Assembly: GCA_021802645.1 (NCBI GenBank)
Contig: JAJZRO010000004.1
Span: forward strand, 95,883-159,882
DNA from: Deltaproteobacteria bacterium
GTDB taxonomy: Bacteria; Desulfobacterota; Desulfobulbia; Desulfobulbales; Desulfurivibrionaceae
DNA: 64,000 nucleotides
Reading direction: 5' to 3'
Part shown: one piece after another, positions 38,100 through 49,565 of the stretch
Layout of the letters: the number at the start of each line of letters is the position of its first letter
Position numbering within the stretch: the first letter of the stretch is position 1
The notes under the pieces: generated by a model
The model's input: only the letters and a program-made list of their open reading frames with translations
What the model was told of the DNA's origin: nothing
Databases searched by the model: none
Translations under genes and position numbers: made by a program

Positions 38100-40976
38100 T
38101 TAAGAAACCACATCGTCAAGTTGCATCGGCTGCTCCCGATGGCGCCGCCGGAAGCCGTACCAGCTCACCCCAATGAGCGCCGCCAGGGCCAGAGCGTAGT
38201 TGAGCCACTCCCAGAAGGCCTGCTCCCGTCGCGGCATCGGATAAAGCAGCCGGGTCTGACTGCCGCGGGAACGGATGGCCAGCAGGGCATCGTCTTCCAC
38301 CGACCAGTCCACGATATTCTGCACCAGGGCCAGGCTGTTCATGAAGCGCTCCTGGCCGGTGGCCTGGGCCATGCTGATCACCATATCGTTGATGAATTCG
38401 GAGGAGCCGACCACCACCAGGCGCGCACTGTCAGCCGACTTGGCGATGACCGGCGCCAGCGTCACCGGAGCCGCCGCCGCATCCTTGCCGGGTTTGGCCG
38501 GCAGCGGCCTGTTCTGGCGCGGGTCCGGCCGGTTGGCAAAGTAGCTGGGGAAGGTGCCGGTGAGGGCGACCGCCAGGGTCCGCCGCTGGACATCGGTGCC
38601 CACCGGGAAGCCGTATTGCGGGTAGCGCCGGAAATCCGGCTGGATGCTGGCGTCGCGATAGAGCCAGGCGGAGGGGCTTGACTGGAGCAGGACCACTGCC
38701 TTGCGGCCGGCAAGCTTCTCCTTGGGAGCCAGCAACAGGGGCGACGGCCAGTTCAGGGTCACGGCCGGGAGGTTGGCCACGATGGGGCTCTTGGGGTTCA
38801 TGCCGGAGGCGCGCACATCGACGAAGAAGGGGTAGGCGATGTGTTTGATCTCCTGCACCGTCACCCCGCCGATATCGCGGTTGACCGGCACCGGGAAGGG
38901 TTCGTTCTGCCGGTCCATGACCAGGGTCGGGTCGATGGCCACGCCATAGGTGGCGAGCAGGTCGTTGAGCCCGCCCTGCACCGGCTTCAGGTTGAGGGTC
39001 TGGGCTCCCGGCGGCAGGTCGAGCTGATAGGAGCCGGAGAGCACCACCACGCTGCCGCCCTGCATGAGGTACTGATCCACGGCAAAGCGTTCCAGGTCGT
39101 TCAGCTGTTGCGGGGCCACCAGCAGCAGCACGTCCACCTCGGTGCCCACCTTGCCGTCGGTCAGATCGACCGATTCCAGATTGTAGTTGTCGTGCAGGAT
39201 CTGCTGGAACATCTGGTATTGCTGGCGCGACTGGCCGATGCCGAAGGAGGCGCCGCCCGGCGTCCAGATGCCGACGGTCTTGAGAAAGCCCGAGGAGGTG
39301 CGCTTGATCGCCGCCTCGATCTCCTGGCGGATGGCCGCGGCATTCATGTCGGCCGCCAGCGGAATCGGCTCCACCCGGTCGCCCACCTTGAGCAGCAGGG
39401 CAAGATAGAAAGTCTGGTCCGAAAGGAGCGAGGCGCGCAGGGGTTTGACCCCGAAGCGCTGGCTTACCGCCTCGCGGTTGATGCCGGCCGCCGGGTCATC
39501 GGGATCGATCGTCACCACCTTCAGTTTGCCGCCCGACTCCTTGGCGACCGCCTCGGCCGCCTCCTGGATCTGGGCAGGCAGCCCGGCCACCGCCTTGGGC
39601 AGGGTGGCGGGGGTGACGATGGTGGCAAGGGTCAGCTCCGTCTTGGTGCGGGCAAAGATCGTATCGAGGCCCTGGAAGCCATAGAGTACCTTCTTGATGC
39701 TCTTGGTCAGGTCATATTCGAGGTTGCGCAGTCCCACCTCCATCTGGCCGTCCGGTCGTTGCTTGGCCTCCACCAGGTCGTCGAAGCCCAGGACCACGAA
39801 CTGATCGCCGTACTTGACCAGGATGTTGAAGTAGGAGTTGACCACCGAGGCTTCATAGCGGCCCGCCACCTGGAAGGGTACCGGCTTGATGTTGTAGAGC
39901 TGGTTGGCCTCGGTTTCGGCGGCCTGGTCGTTGCGCGGGTCGATGAAGCTCACCTGCACCTTGCCGTGGCCGGCCACCGCGTATTCCTTGAGCATGTCGC
40001 GGATCTGCGGCACCAAAGGCGCCAGGAGCGGATGGGTTTTTTCGCTGAAGTAGCCGCGCAGGATGAGCGGCTCCTGCAACTCGCCGAGCAACTGGCGGGT
40101 GACCGGCGAGATCGAGAAACGGCGGTCCGCGGTGAGATCGAGGCGCAGGGTATGGACCGAGTTGAGCCAGACATTGGCGGCCAGCAGGTTGGCGCCCACC
40201 AGCACGAGGGCGATCTTCACCTGGCGGCGATGGCTGGCCGTGGCGGCGCCTTGGCTCCAGCGCTTGCTTTCCAGCGACACCGTATTAAGCCAGAGGAAGA
40301 AGAAGGTGAGCGAGCCGTAGTAGACCAGGTCGCGCAGGTCGATCACCCCCCGCTCGATATTGTCGAAACGGCTGCCGGTCCCCAGGTTGCGCAAGACCTC
40401 GCCGGCCTGGTTGCCGAAAAATCCGGTCAGCCCGGCGGAGCCGAGGAGATAACAGAACCCGCAGACCAGCACGGTGATCAAGAGCGCCACGATCTGGTTG
40501 TCTGTGCGGGAGGAGACGAAGAGACCGATGGCAATATAGGCCGCGGCCATGAAGAGGACGCCGAGGTAGCCGCCCACCACCGGACCCCAGTCGAGGTTGC
40601 CCATGAGGGAGACGGTGAGCGGCAGGCCCAGGGTAAAGGCCAGCGCCAGGCCGATCAAGGCGAGTACCGCCAGGAATTTGCCGGCTACCAGCTGGCCGAG
40701 GCGCACCGGCAGGGTGAGCAGCACCTCCATGGTGCCCATGCGCTGCTCCTCGCTCCACTGCCGCATGGTGAGCGCGGCGGTGAGGAAGATCATCAGGAGC
40801 GGCATCCAGCGGAAGAGCGGCCTGATGTCGGCGAGGCCGCGGGCGAAGAAGGTTTCGAGCCAGAAGAAGGAGTAGAGGGCGGCGAGCAGAAAGGCGCCGA
40901 TGAAGATCGGCGCCATGGGCGAGCCGAAATAGGCCTTGAGTTCCTTTTTGGCAACGGCCAGCGTCTGATGCATCAT
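38100..40976 (-). CDS. ABC-2 permease fused to a GldG-like domain (GldF-GldG fusion)
   Basis: Protein of 958 residues. The N-terminal third (about 1-245) is an ABC-2 permease with six helices, including FRWMPLLMIFLTAALTMRQWSEEQRMGTMEVLLTLPV, typical of GldF/NosY-type permeases. The rest (about 265-930) matches the GldG-like ABC_transp_aux type: TLRLDLTADRRFSISPVTRQLL, FIDPRNDQAAETEANQLYNIKPVPFQV, and a final helix near the C-terminus. In Bacteroidetes these two are separate gliding-motility genes; fused forms occur in Desulfobacterota and other groups. It overlaps the ATPase gene by four bases. Substrate unknown. Confidence 0.87.
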   Translation of the reverse strand: MMHQTLAVAKKELKAYFGSPMAPIFIGAFLLAALYSFFWLETFFARGLADIRPLFRWMPLLMIFLTAALTMRQWSEEQRMGTMEVLLTLPVRLGQLVAGKFLAVLALIGLALAFTLGLPLTVSLMGNLDWGPVVGGYLGVLFMAAAYIAIGLFVSSRTDNQIVALLITVLVCGFCYLLGSAGLTGFFGNQAGEVLRNLGTGSRFDNIERGVIDLRDLVYYGSLTFFFLWLNTVSLESKRWSQGAATASHRRQVKIALVLVGANLLAANVWLNSVHTLRLDLTADRRFSISPVTRQLLGELQEPLILRGYFSEKTHPLLAPLVPQIRDMLKEYAVAGHGKVQVSFIDPRNDQAAETEANQLYNIKPVPFQVAGRYEASVVNSYFNILVKYGDQFVVLGFDDLVEAKQRPDGQMEVGLRNLEYDLTKSIKKVLYGFQGLDTIFARTKTELTLATIVTPATLPKAVAGLPAQIQEAAEAVAKESGGKLKVVTIDPDDPAAGINREAVSQRFGVKPLRASLLSDQTFYLALLLKVGDRVEPIPLAADMNAAAIRQEIEAAIKRTSSGFLKTVGIWTPGGASFGIGQSRQQYQMFQQILHDNYNLESVDLTDGKVGTEVDVLLLVAPQQLNDLERFAVDQYLMQGGSVVVLSGSYQLDLPPGAQTLNLKPVQGGLNDLLATYGVAIDPTLVMDRQNEPFPVPVNRDIGGVTVQEIKHIAYPFFVDVRASGMNPKSPIVANLPAVTLNWPSPLLLAPKEKLAGRKAVVLLQSSPSAWLYRDASIQPDFRRYPQYGFPVGTDVQRRTLAVALTGTFPSYFANRPDPRQNRPLPAKPGKDAAAAPVTLAPVIAKSADSARLVVVGSSEFINDMVISMAQATGQERFMNSLALVQNIVDWSVEDDALLAIRSRGSQTRLLYPMPRREQAFWEWLNYALALAALIGVSWYGFRRRHREQPMQLDDVVS

Positions 40977-41908
40977 ACACCTCCTCCGGCCGTGGCCAGC
41001 TCGTTGAAGACCGCCTCCAGCGTCCGCACGTCGCGGTACAGTTCGCTGAGCAGCCAGTTGTTCTCTTTGGCCAGCTGATAGATCGCGGGGCAGAGATCGC
41101 GTTCGGAGTCGCCGTGGACCCGATAGGTGATCTGCTGGTCGTGCCGGCTCACCACCTCGGCATGCTTGGCCCCATGGAGGGTGGTCAAGCCGGCCAGCAC
41201 CCGCTCCTCTTCCGCCGCGGCCGCGATGGAAACCACCGCATCGGCGGTGGCGGCAAGGGCGGCCAGCCGGGCATCGGCCTTGACCTCGCCCCGCATGATG
41301 ATGATCGCCCGGTCGCAGGTGGCCTCCACCTCGGAGAGGATGTGGGTGGAAACCAGTACGGTGCTATGGGCGGCGAGGCGCTGGATGAGATGGCGCACCT
41401 CGACGATCTGGGTGGGGTCAAGACCGTTGGTGGGCTCGTCGAGAATGAGCAGTTTGGGCTGGTGGAGAATGGCCTGGGCGAGCCCCACCCGCTGGCGGTA
41501 GCCCTTGCTGAGGGTGCCGATCGGCCGGGTCAGGCGGTCGGCCAAGCCCACGGCATGGATGGCCGCCGACAGCCGCGCCCGTTGTTCACTCGGCGGGATC
41601 TGGCGCAAGTCGGCCATCATCTTGAGATAGCTCTGCACGGTGAGTTCCGGGTAGAGTGGCGCGTTCTCCGGCAGATAGCCGATGAGTTGCTGCACTGCCT
41701 CGGGCTCGGCTACCACATCGAGCCCCCCCACCTCGGCGGTGCCGGCGGTGGGATGGAGATAGCCGGTGAGGATCTTCATCAGGGTGGTCTTGCCGGCGCC
41801 GTTTGGCCCCAGCAGGCCGATGATTTCGCCGGGGGCGACGGAGAGTGAGACCCCGCGCAGGGCCTCGACTTCACCGTAGGATTTCCAGAGATCCTGAACG
41901 CGTATCAT
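40973..41908 (-). CDS. ABC transporter ATP-binding protein, GldA/CcmA type
   Basis: ATPase of 311 residues. Walker A is GPNGAGKTT, the signature LSKGYRQRVGLAQAI, Walker B LLILDEPTNGLDPTQ, and the H-loop VSTH. The last 80 residues after the ATPase core are the extra domain common in NosF/GldA-like proteins. It is the first gene of the three-gene exporter cluster (ATPase, permease-GldG fusion, DUF4340). Its start lies about 45 bases past the htpG stop, so it may be transcribed with htpG. It energises transport of an unknown substrate. Confidence 0.9.
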   Translation of the reverse strand: MIRVQDLWKSYGEVEALRGVSLSVAPGEIIGLLGPNGAGKTTLMKILTGYLHPTAGTAEVGGLDVVAEPEAVQQLIGYLPENAPLYPELTVQSYLKMMADLRQIPPSEQRARLSAAIHAVGLADRLTRPIGTLSKGYRQRVGLAQAILHQPKLLILDEPTNGLDPTQIVEVRHLIQRLAAHSTVLVSTHILSEVEATCDRAIIIMRGEVKADARLAALAATADAVVSIAAAAEEERVLAGLTTLHGAKHAEVVSRHDQQITYRVHGDSERDLCPAIYQLAKENNWLLSELYRDVRTLEAVFNELATAGGGV

Positions 41909-41953
41909 CGCACTCTCCGTTTGAGGAATAAAAAGGGGCTGGTGGCGGCGCCA

Positions 41954-43840
<1,887 letters not shown>

Positions 43841-43879
43841 ACGAGAACTCCTTGGTGTACACGGGTGATGATCGGGCAA

Positions 43880-43922
43880 GGGCGGCGGACCGCCCGACAC
43901 GCATGCCCCGCCTGGCGGCGGG
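43880..43922 (-). other. Two GC-rich hairpins in the htpG leader
   Basis: CCCGCC-TGGC-GGCGGG (43907-43922) and GGGCGG-CGGA-CCGCCC (43880-43895) are two perfect 6-bp stems with four-base loops, between the htpG promoter and its ribosome-binding site. They could affect mRNA stability or leader folding. The ribosome-binding site itself is not paired in them. Confidence 0.4.
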
Positions 43923-43939
43923 CGTCAATTTTGGGCGAC

Positions 43940-43967
43940 ATAGTAAGCATCACCCTCGTTCTGTCAA
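43940..43967 (-). promoter_or_regulatory. Promoter for htpG
   Basis: TTGACA (43967-43962, minus strand), 16 bases, then TACTAT (43945-43940). It gives a leader of about 95 bases. It is a sigma70-like match; no sigma32 consensus or CIRCE element is obvious. Confidence 0.65.
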
Positions 43968-43987
43968 CCCTGTTGCCCTTGTCGGTG

Positions 43988-44016
43988 TTTACATTATCCC
44001 GTTGGTATGGAATAAT
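43988..44016 (+). promoter_or_regulatory. Promoter for the HDOD gene, divergent from htpG
   Basis: TTTACA (43988-43993), 17 bases, AATAAT (44011-44016). The start would fall about 30 bases before the GTG start codon. It faces away from the htpG promoter, with 20 bases between the two -35 elements. Confidence 0.55.
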
Positions 44017-44053
44017 GCGGTCCGAGGGGTAACGAAGCGCCGAGGGAATCGCG

Positions 44054-44911
44054 GTGAACGTCGAACAGGAATATATCAAGGATATCGAAAAATTGGCGCC
44101 CTGCCCTCAGGTGGCGCTGGATGTTTTGGCCATTGCCCACGACCCCGACTGCTCCATCTCCGTGCTGGCCGAGAAGATCGAACGCGATCCGAGCCTCACC
44201 GCCAATATGCTCCAGATGGGCAACTCGGCCTACTTCGGCCACATGAAAAAGATCTCTTCGGTGAACGACATCATCGTTCGCCTGGGGATCGAAAGCGTCA
44301 AGATCATCGCCATCACCAGCGCCTCGGTCGGCCTGCTCAAGTCGGCGCAGGAGGCCTATGCCCTCACCAGCGGCCAGCTCTGGCAACATTCCTATGCTAC
44401 CGCCATCCTTGCCTCGATCATCGGCCGTTACGCCAAGGTGAAGGACAGCCCCAGCCTCTATACCGCCGCCTTGCTGCATGACGTCGGCAAGATCGTGTTG
44501 AACCGCCCCCTGCAGATCGAAAGCTATAACCACCCGGAGTTGGCGGCTGAATTGTCGCTGCTTGGCAAGGAACAGCTGCTGCTCCATACCGACCACGCCC
44601 GGGTGGGCATGGCGCTGCTGGAAAAATGGGGGCTGCCGGAGGCGGTTTCCGTGCCGGTGGGGATGCACCACACCCTGGATCAGCCCCAGGCCCAACGGCT
44701 GAACGCCAAGGTCGTCCACCTTGCCAACGCCTTGGCCCACCTCACCTCCATTGAAGAGGAACCGGACGGCGAATTTTTCTTTGACGTGCTGGCCTACGAA
44801 GATCGCAAGGCGATGCTCCCCGAGGTGCCGCACTTCGAGGAGAACATGCGGATCATCATCGAGGAATTCGTCGAGAAGTACCAGGCCACGGTGGCGGTCT
44901 ACGTGCTCTAG
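44054..44911 (+). CDS. HDOD domain signalling protein
   Basis: Protein of 285 residues, almost entirely one HDOD domain. The N-terminal motif LAPCPQVALDVLAIAHDPDCSISVLAEKIERDPSLTANMLQMGNSAYFG is characteristic, and LHDVGKIVLNR corresponds to the degenerate HD metal site. It starts with GTG at 44054, with GAGGG about nine bases upstream. HDOD proteins act in signalling, often in chemotaxis, stress or c-di-GMP networks; a molecular function is not certain. It is convergent with the receiver-SBP-CheW gene, 23 bases between stops, which suggests a signalling neighbourhood. Confidence 0.9.
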   Translation: MNVEQEYIKDIEKLAPCPQVALDVLAIAHDPDCSISVLAEKIERDPSLTANMLQMGNSAYFGHMKKISSVNDIIVRLGIESVKIIAITSASVGLLKSAQEAYALTSGQLWQHSYATAILASIIGRYAKVKDSPSLYTAALLHDVGKIVLNRPLQIESYNHPELAAELSLLGKEQLLLHTDHARVGMALLEKWGLPEAVSVPVGMHHTLDQPQAQRLNAKVVHLANALAHLTSIEEEPDGEFFFDVLAYEDRKAMLPEVPHFEENMRIIIEEFVEKYQATVAVYVL

Positions 44912-44934
44912 AACCGCGGTCCCTTTCCCCCTCC

Positions 44935-46875
44935 CTACATCGCCGCAGCGAGATGCACCATCTCGTCGGTCTGCATGAGCCGGTCGATATCAAGCAGGAT
45001 GGTCACCCCCTCCTTGAGCTTGGCCATGCCGAGAATCATCGCGGTGTCAAGATCGCTGCCGAAGGCGGGGGCCGCCTCGATCTGCTCCTCCTTGATGTTG
45101 GCTACCTCGGAGACGGTATCGACGACAAGGCCCATGAGCGTCGACCCGCGTTTGCCGGAGACCTCGACGATGATGATGCAGGTGCGGCTGGTGTGCGCCG
45201 CCTCGGCCATCCCGAACTTGAGGCGCAGGTCCAGGACCGGGATCACCCGGTCGCGCAGGTTGATGACCCCCTTGAAGAAGGGCGGCATCGCCGGCAGCTC
45301 GTGGATGGGCAAGAGGCCGATGATCTCCCGCACGTCGAGGATGCCTAAGCCGTAGCGCTCCTCGCCAAGGCCGAAGATCAGGTATTTGCCCTCGCGGCTG
45401 GCCAACTTCTGCGACTCCTCGAAGGCCCGCAGCTTCTGGGCCCCGCTGCCGGCCGCTGCCGTCTCTACCCCCGCGGTGGGGCGGCGCGAGGTGGGCCCGC
45501 CGCCGCAGGCCTGGTCGGCAAAGCGGCGATCGACGAAGTCGGCCACCGTGATGGTGCGGCCGATCTCCATTCGGTTCACCATGTAGTCCTGGATGGTCTC
45601 CAGGTCCTCCACCACCGGGTAAAGATCGTCATAGGTGATGCCGGCAGGGTCGGAGAGCACCTGGCGCAGCAGCCCGACCTCCAACCCCAGCTTCTTCTGC
45701 GGATCGAGGAAGGCGACCGCGATCTCCGCCGCCTCATCGATGTGCTGGCCGATGAAACGGCCGCTCTCCACCACCAGATTGGTGAATTCCTGCACTGCCG
45801 CCGGGTACTGACGGATGATCTCCTCGCGGAAGACCACCACGCAGCAGGGGTGCTCCTGCCAGATCTCGCTGGAAAGGAACTGGCGCTCGGCGATCCCGGC
45901 GGCAATGGCCCGCGAGCCGATGGGCTCGGCCACCAGGAAGCCGCAGGCCTCCGGGTTCTCTTTCAGGAACTCCGGCATGGCGATGGGCGGCACCACGTCG
46001 AAGAGGACGTTGACCGCCTCCTTGCCGGCCACCCCGGGGCGCAGGCCCATCTGGGTGAAGTACATGTGGGCCAGCATGTTGTGGATCGACATCTTGTGCG
46101 GGATGTAGAAGGTCTTGTGCTTGAAGAACTGCTGGTAGGGCTTCACGTACTTGCCCGACCGGTTGCGCACGCAGATGCTGCCGTTGCGGTGGGCAAAGAG
46201 CACCAGCCGGATCGGCACCTGGTAGCTGAAGAGGTCCATGGCCGCCGGCGCCAGGATGAAGGCGCCGTCCACCTCGCCCTTTTCGAGCGCCGCCTGCACC
46301 GGGTTCCAGCTCGGCATGCAGAGGGTCTCCAGGCTGAAGTGGGCCGGGTTTTTCCTGCCGGTCACCATCTGATGCTTCAGGACGCCCAGGGCCAGGTGGT
46401 CGGTGATCTGGATATGGGCCAGCTTGAGATGCACCTTGCCCTCGGCCGAGACCTTGGGACCGACCGATGCCGTAGGTGCTTCGGCCTGCCTGATGCCGAA
46501 GGCCTCCTCGATGGCGGCCTTCAGCTCGTCCGGGGTGAAGGGTTTGGCCACCACGCCGTTGGCGCCGCCGGCCCTGGCCTTGGCCACGTATTCCTTGTCG
46601 CCGTGACCGGTGGCCATGAGAAAGGGGATGGCCCGGAAGCGTTCGTCCGCCCGCATCCACTGCACCAGGGCATAGCCGTCCCGGTGGGGCATGGCCCAGT
46701 CGCTGATGACGAGCTGCACGTCACCTGCCGCCTCCAGCTTGGTTACCGCATCGTCGCCATCCATGGCCTCGACGATATTGGTGAAGCCGATCTGATTCAG
46801 GATGCGGGCCTCCATCTTGCGCATGGTGGCGGCATCCTCGACGAGCAGGATCTTGATCGACGGCTCAACAGGCAT
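44935..46875 (-). CDS. Fusion of CheY-like receiver, NMT1/NrtA-like substrate-binding domain and CheW
   Basis: A cytosolic protein of 646 residues with three parts. Residues 1-130 are a CheY-like receiver: the acidic pocket VEDAAT, phospho-acceptor Asp59 in VISDWAMPHRDGY, the Thr/Ser switch region in MATGHG, and the conserved Lys in AKPFTP. Residues about 145-440 resemble the NrtA/NMT1 class of ABC substrate-binding proteins (HIQITDHLALGVLKHQ; later MYFTQMGL, VVPPIAMPEFL and AEPIGSRAIAAG), but there is no signal peptide. Residues about 500-646 are CheW: KYLIFGLGEERYGLGILDVREIIG and PPFFKGVINLRDRVIPVLDLRLKFG. The architecture suggests direct sensing of a small cytosolic ligand coupled to a chemoreceptor-kinase array. 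The substrate-binding call rests on motif pattern rather than search. Confidence 0.82.
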   Translation of the reverse strand: MPVEPSIKILLVEDAATMRKMEARILNQIGFTNIVEAMDGDDAVTKLEAAGDVQLVISDWAMPHRDGYALVQWMRADERFRAIPFLMATGHGDKEYVAKARAGGANGVVAKPFTPDELKAAIEEAFGIRQAEAPTASVGPKVSAEGKVHLKLAHIQITDHLALGVLKHQMVTGRKNPAHFSLETLCMPSWNPVQAALEKGEVDGAFILAPAAMDLFSYQVPIRLVLFAHRNGSICVRNRSGKYVKPYQQFFKHKTFYIPHKMSIHNMLAHMYFTQMGLRPGVAGKEAVNVLFDVVPPIAMPEFLKENPEACGFLVAEPIGSRAIAAGIAERQFLSSEIWQEHPCCVVVFREEIIRQYPAAVQEFTNLVVESGRFIGQHIDEAAEIAVAFLDPQKKLGLEVGLLRQVLSDPAGITYDDLYPVVEDLETIQDYMVNRMEIGRTITVADFVDRRFADQACGGGPTSRRPTAGVETAAAGSGAQKLRAFEESQKLASREGKYLIFGLGEERYGLGILDVREIIGLLPIHELPAMPPFFKGVINLRDRVIPVLDLRLKFGMAEAAHTSRTCIIIVEVSGKRGSTLMGLVVDTVSEVANIKEEQIEAAPAFGSDLDTAMILGMAKLKEGVTILLDIDRLMQTDEMVHLAAAM

Positions 46876-47114
46876 GGGGCACCTCCTCGGGTCTTTTCAT
46901 CATAGTGCAACTTGGCGCCAGATACAAGCGAGGCGGCAGCGTGCATGCCCGGTGGATTTGCGCGTTTTTTACGGGGTGAGGCAACGGTGGGGACTCGAGA
47001 TCAGCCGCTTCCGGGCGAGGGAGGAGGGGGGACGGTGCTCCCGTCCGCCCTTCATCGAGCCGGCCGCTTTGCCGGCGCGGTCGGGGGCGGCAGAGCGCCC
47101 CCCTTAGCCATGGA

Positions 47115-47312
47115 TCACTGATCCTTGCCAGGCGGCGGGCAACTACAGGAAGGGCCGGCGGCGGCATCACGGTCCGTTGTCTTGGTGGCCGGACAGTTGC
47201 CGCTGCAACTGCAACCGCACGAGCCCTTGCCGGTGAGTTGCCGATACGCAGCGCGAGCGAGCAGCACGACGCACACCCCTACCACCACGATGACCAGCAC
47301 GGTATCCCACAT
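47115..47312 (-). CDS. FeoB-associated Cys-rich membrane protein
   Basis: Small protein of 65 residues. One helix (MWDTVLVIVVVGVCVVLLARAAYRQL) is followed by a short Cys-rich tail with CGCSCSGNC and later CSC. This matches the FeoB-associated Cys-rich family encoded after feoB in many anaerobes. The ATG at 47312 has GGGAGG five bases upstream and overlaps the feoB stop region by a few bases, indicating coupling. The tail may bind iron or an Fe-S cluster near the transporter; that is an inference. Confidence 0.85.
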   Translation of the reverse strand: MWDTVLVIVVVGVCVVLLARAAYRQLTGKGSCGCSCSGNCPATKTTDRDAAAGPSCSCPPPGKDQ

Positions 47313-47313
47313 G

Positions 47314-49545
47314 TTACCCTCCCAGGCCCAGGGCCATGCCGAGCTGATAGACCAGGGTGGCAAGACCAAAGGCAAAGATGGTGTTGAAGCCCATGGCAAA
47401 GAGCCCCCACTTCCAGGAGCCGGCCTCGCGGGCGATGCAGACCACGGTGACGGAACAGGGGGCATAGAACATGACAAAGACGATCAGGGCAAAGGCCATG
47501 ACCGGGTTCCAGTTGGGGTCCCCCATCAGGGTCTGGGCCAGGGAAACGCTCTCCTCGGGGTTGACCTTGCCGAGGGAATAGGCGGTGCCCAGGGTGGAAA
47601 CCACCACCTCCTTGGCGGTAAAGCCACCGACCAGGGCGATGTTGGTCCGCCAGTCAAAGCCGGCAAAGCGGCTGACCCCTTCCAGGGCCTTGCCGATCCG
47701 GCCCGCCACCGAGTATTCCAGGGCCCGCTCCGCTTCCTGGCGATCAAGCACATCGAGCCGATTCAGAAGGTCGGCGGCCGGCGCCGACAGTTCGGTGATG
47801 TCCGCCCCTTCCTCGGTAGCCTCCTGCACCACCTCGTCCGGATAGCTGGCCACCAGTTCCTGACGCTGGGCGTCGATCCGCTCGTGCGCAACCTCCGGCA
47901 GACCTGGGAAGGTCATCATCGCCCAGAGCAGGATGGAGATCGCCAGGATCACGGTGCCGGCCTTCTTGATGTACTGCCAGGTCCGCTCCCAGGTGTGAAT
48001 CAGCAGCCCCCGCAAAGTCGGCAAGCGATAGGGCGGCAACTCCATGACAAAGGGGGTCGATTCTCCCCGCAGGATGGTCACCCGATAGAGCTTGGCCACC
48101 AGCAGGGCCACCGCCCAGGCCAGCAGGGTGAGCAGAAACATGACCTGCGCCTGGTTGTTCGCGAAAAAGGCCCCGGTCAAGAGGACCAGCACCGGCAGCT
48201 TGGCCCCGCAGTTCATGAAGGAGACGGTGAGCAGGGTGGCGAGTCGTTCGCGTTCCGAGCGCAGGGTCCTGGTCGCCATCACGCCCGGCACCGCGCAGCC
48301 GCCGGCAATGCCGCCGGAGACGATATAGGCCATCACCGAGCTGCCGTGCAGGCCGAACATCCGGAAGACGCGGTCCATCATGAAGGCCACCCGGGCGAGA
48401 TAGCCCGAGTCCTCGAGGATGGCGATGCCGAAGAACATGAACATGATGAGCGGCACAAAGCCGAGTACGCCGCCGACCCCGTCAATGACCCCGGCGATGA
48501 GCATCGATTTGAGGTAGCCCTCGGGTAGCAGGGCTCCGATCCCTTCGCGCAGCAAGCCGAAAAGCCCCCCCAGCCACGCCACCGGCAGGGCGCTGTAACT
48601 GAAGGTGAACTTGTAGAGGCCGAGCAGCACCACCAGCATGATGAGCGGCCCCAGGAAGCGGTTGGTGAGCACCTTGTCGATCCGGTCCGAGGTGTAGAGC
48701 CGGTCGGCATCGTATTTCCGGGAGAGCACCTCCTGCCGGAGGATCGATTTGATGTAGCCGTAGCGGTGGTCGGCGATGATCGCCTCGGGGTAGGTTTCCA
48801 GGGTGCGCTGCAGGTGGTCGCTGGCCTCCTGGACCCAGTGGTCGAGGGCGGCGGAAGCCGCCGCGTTCTCCTGGGCTCCCCGCTCCCGGATCTGGCTGTC
48901 GTTCTCCAGATACTTCACCGCCAGCCAGCGGGCGGGGTAGCGGTGGGTCAGAAAGGCCTGCGCCGCGATATGCCTCTCCATGGAGAGCAGCACGCGGTCG
49001 AGATCCTCGCCGTAGGAGATGTGGAGCGGATTCCATTCCGGGGCCTGGTTGGCCAAGGCCAGGACCGCGGCCATGAGTTCGGCGGTGCCCTTGCTGCTGC
49101 GGGCCACGATGGGAACGACCGGCACCCCCAGCAGTTCGGCGAGCCGCTCGGCATGGATGGCAATGCCGCGGTCGCTGGCCACGTCCATCATGTTGAGCGC
49201 CACCACCATCGGCACCCCCAGCTCAAGAAATTGGGTGGTGAGATAGAGATTGCGTTCGAGGTTCGAGGCATCGACGATGTTGACCACCACGTCCGGCCGC
49301 TCCTGCACGAGATAGTCGCGGGCCACCACCTCCTCCACCGAATAGGCGGTGAGGGAATAGGTGCCGGGCAGGTCAACGATGTTGATCTGCTCCCCGCCAG
49401 GGGCGACATAGAACCCTTCTTTTTTCTCGACGGTCACCCCAGGGTAGTTGCCCACGTGCTGCCGCGCGCCGGTGAGGGCGTTGAAGAGCGTGGTCTTGCC
49501 GGCATTGGGGTTGCCGGCCAGGGCGACGGTGATGGGTGGGGTCAT
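47314..49545 (-). CDS. feoB: Ferrous iron transporter FeoB
   Basis: Inner-membrane ferrous iron transporter of 743 residues. The N-terminal G domain has G1 GNPNAGKTT, the Thr-containing switch ([13 protein letters not shown]), G3 DLPGT, and G4 NMMD. A cytoplasmic helical spacer (about 170-270) leads into the membrane domain with two Gate motifs ([31 protein letters not shown] and later CGAKLPV). It lies 20 bases after feoA. It imports Fe2+, the main soluble iron form under anoxia. Confidence 0.96.
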   Translation of the reverse strand: MTPPITVALAGNPNAGKTTLFNALTGARQHVGNYPGVTVEKKEGFYVAPGGEQINIVDLPGTYSLTAYSVEEVVARDYLVQERPDVVVNIVDASNLERNLYLTTQFLELGVPMVVALNMMDVASDRGIAIHAERLAELLGVPVVPIVARSSKGTAELMAAVLALANQAPEWNPLHISYGEDLDRVLLSMERHIAAQAFLTHRYPARWLAVKYLENDSQIRERGAQENAAASAALDHWVQEASDHLQRTLETYPEAIIADHRYGYIKSILRQEVLSRKYDADRLYTSDRIDKVLTNRFLGPLIMLVVLLGLYKFTFSYSALPVAWLGGLFGLLREGIGALLPEGYLKSMLIAGVIDGVGGVLGFVPLIMFMFFGIAILEDSGYLARVAFMMDRVFRMFGLHGSSVMAYIVSGGIAGGCAVPGVMATRTLRSERERLATLLTVSFMNCGAKLPVLVLLTGAFFANNQAQVMFLLTLLAWAVALLVAKLYRVTILRGESTPFVMELPPYRLPTLRGLLIHTWERTWQYIKKAGTVILAISILLWAMMTFPGLPEVAHERIDAQRQELVASYPDEVVQEATEEGADITELSAPAADLLNRLDVLDRQEAERALEYSVAGRIGKALEGVSRFAGFDWRTNIALVGGFTAKEVVVSTLGTAYSLGKVNPEESVSLAQTLMGDPNWNPVMAFALIVFVMFYAPCSVTVVCIAREAGSWKWGLFAMGFNTIFAFGLATLVYQLGMALGLGG

Positions 49546-49565
49546 GATCCTCGCCTCCAGCGCGT

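Noticed and set aside
38841..41078. A 745-codon open frame on the plus strand opposite the GldFG-like gene
   Set aside because: It is antisense to a clear ABC permease and GldG domain with family motifs; long antisense frames are expected at high GC. It has no recognisable domain or ribosome-binding site.
43841..43940. CIRCE or sigma32-type heat-shock control for htpG
   Set aside because: No TTAGCACTC-type inverted repeat is present and the promoter matches sigma70 boxes better.
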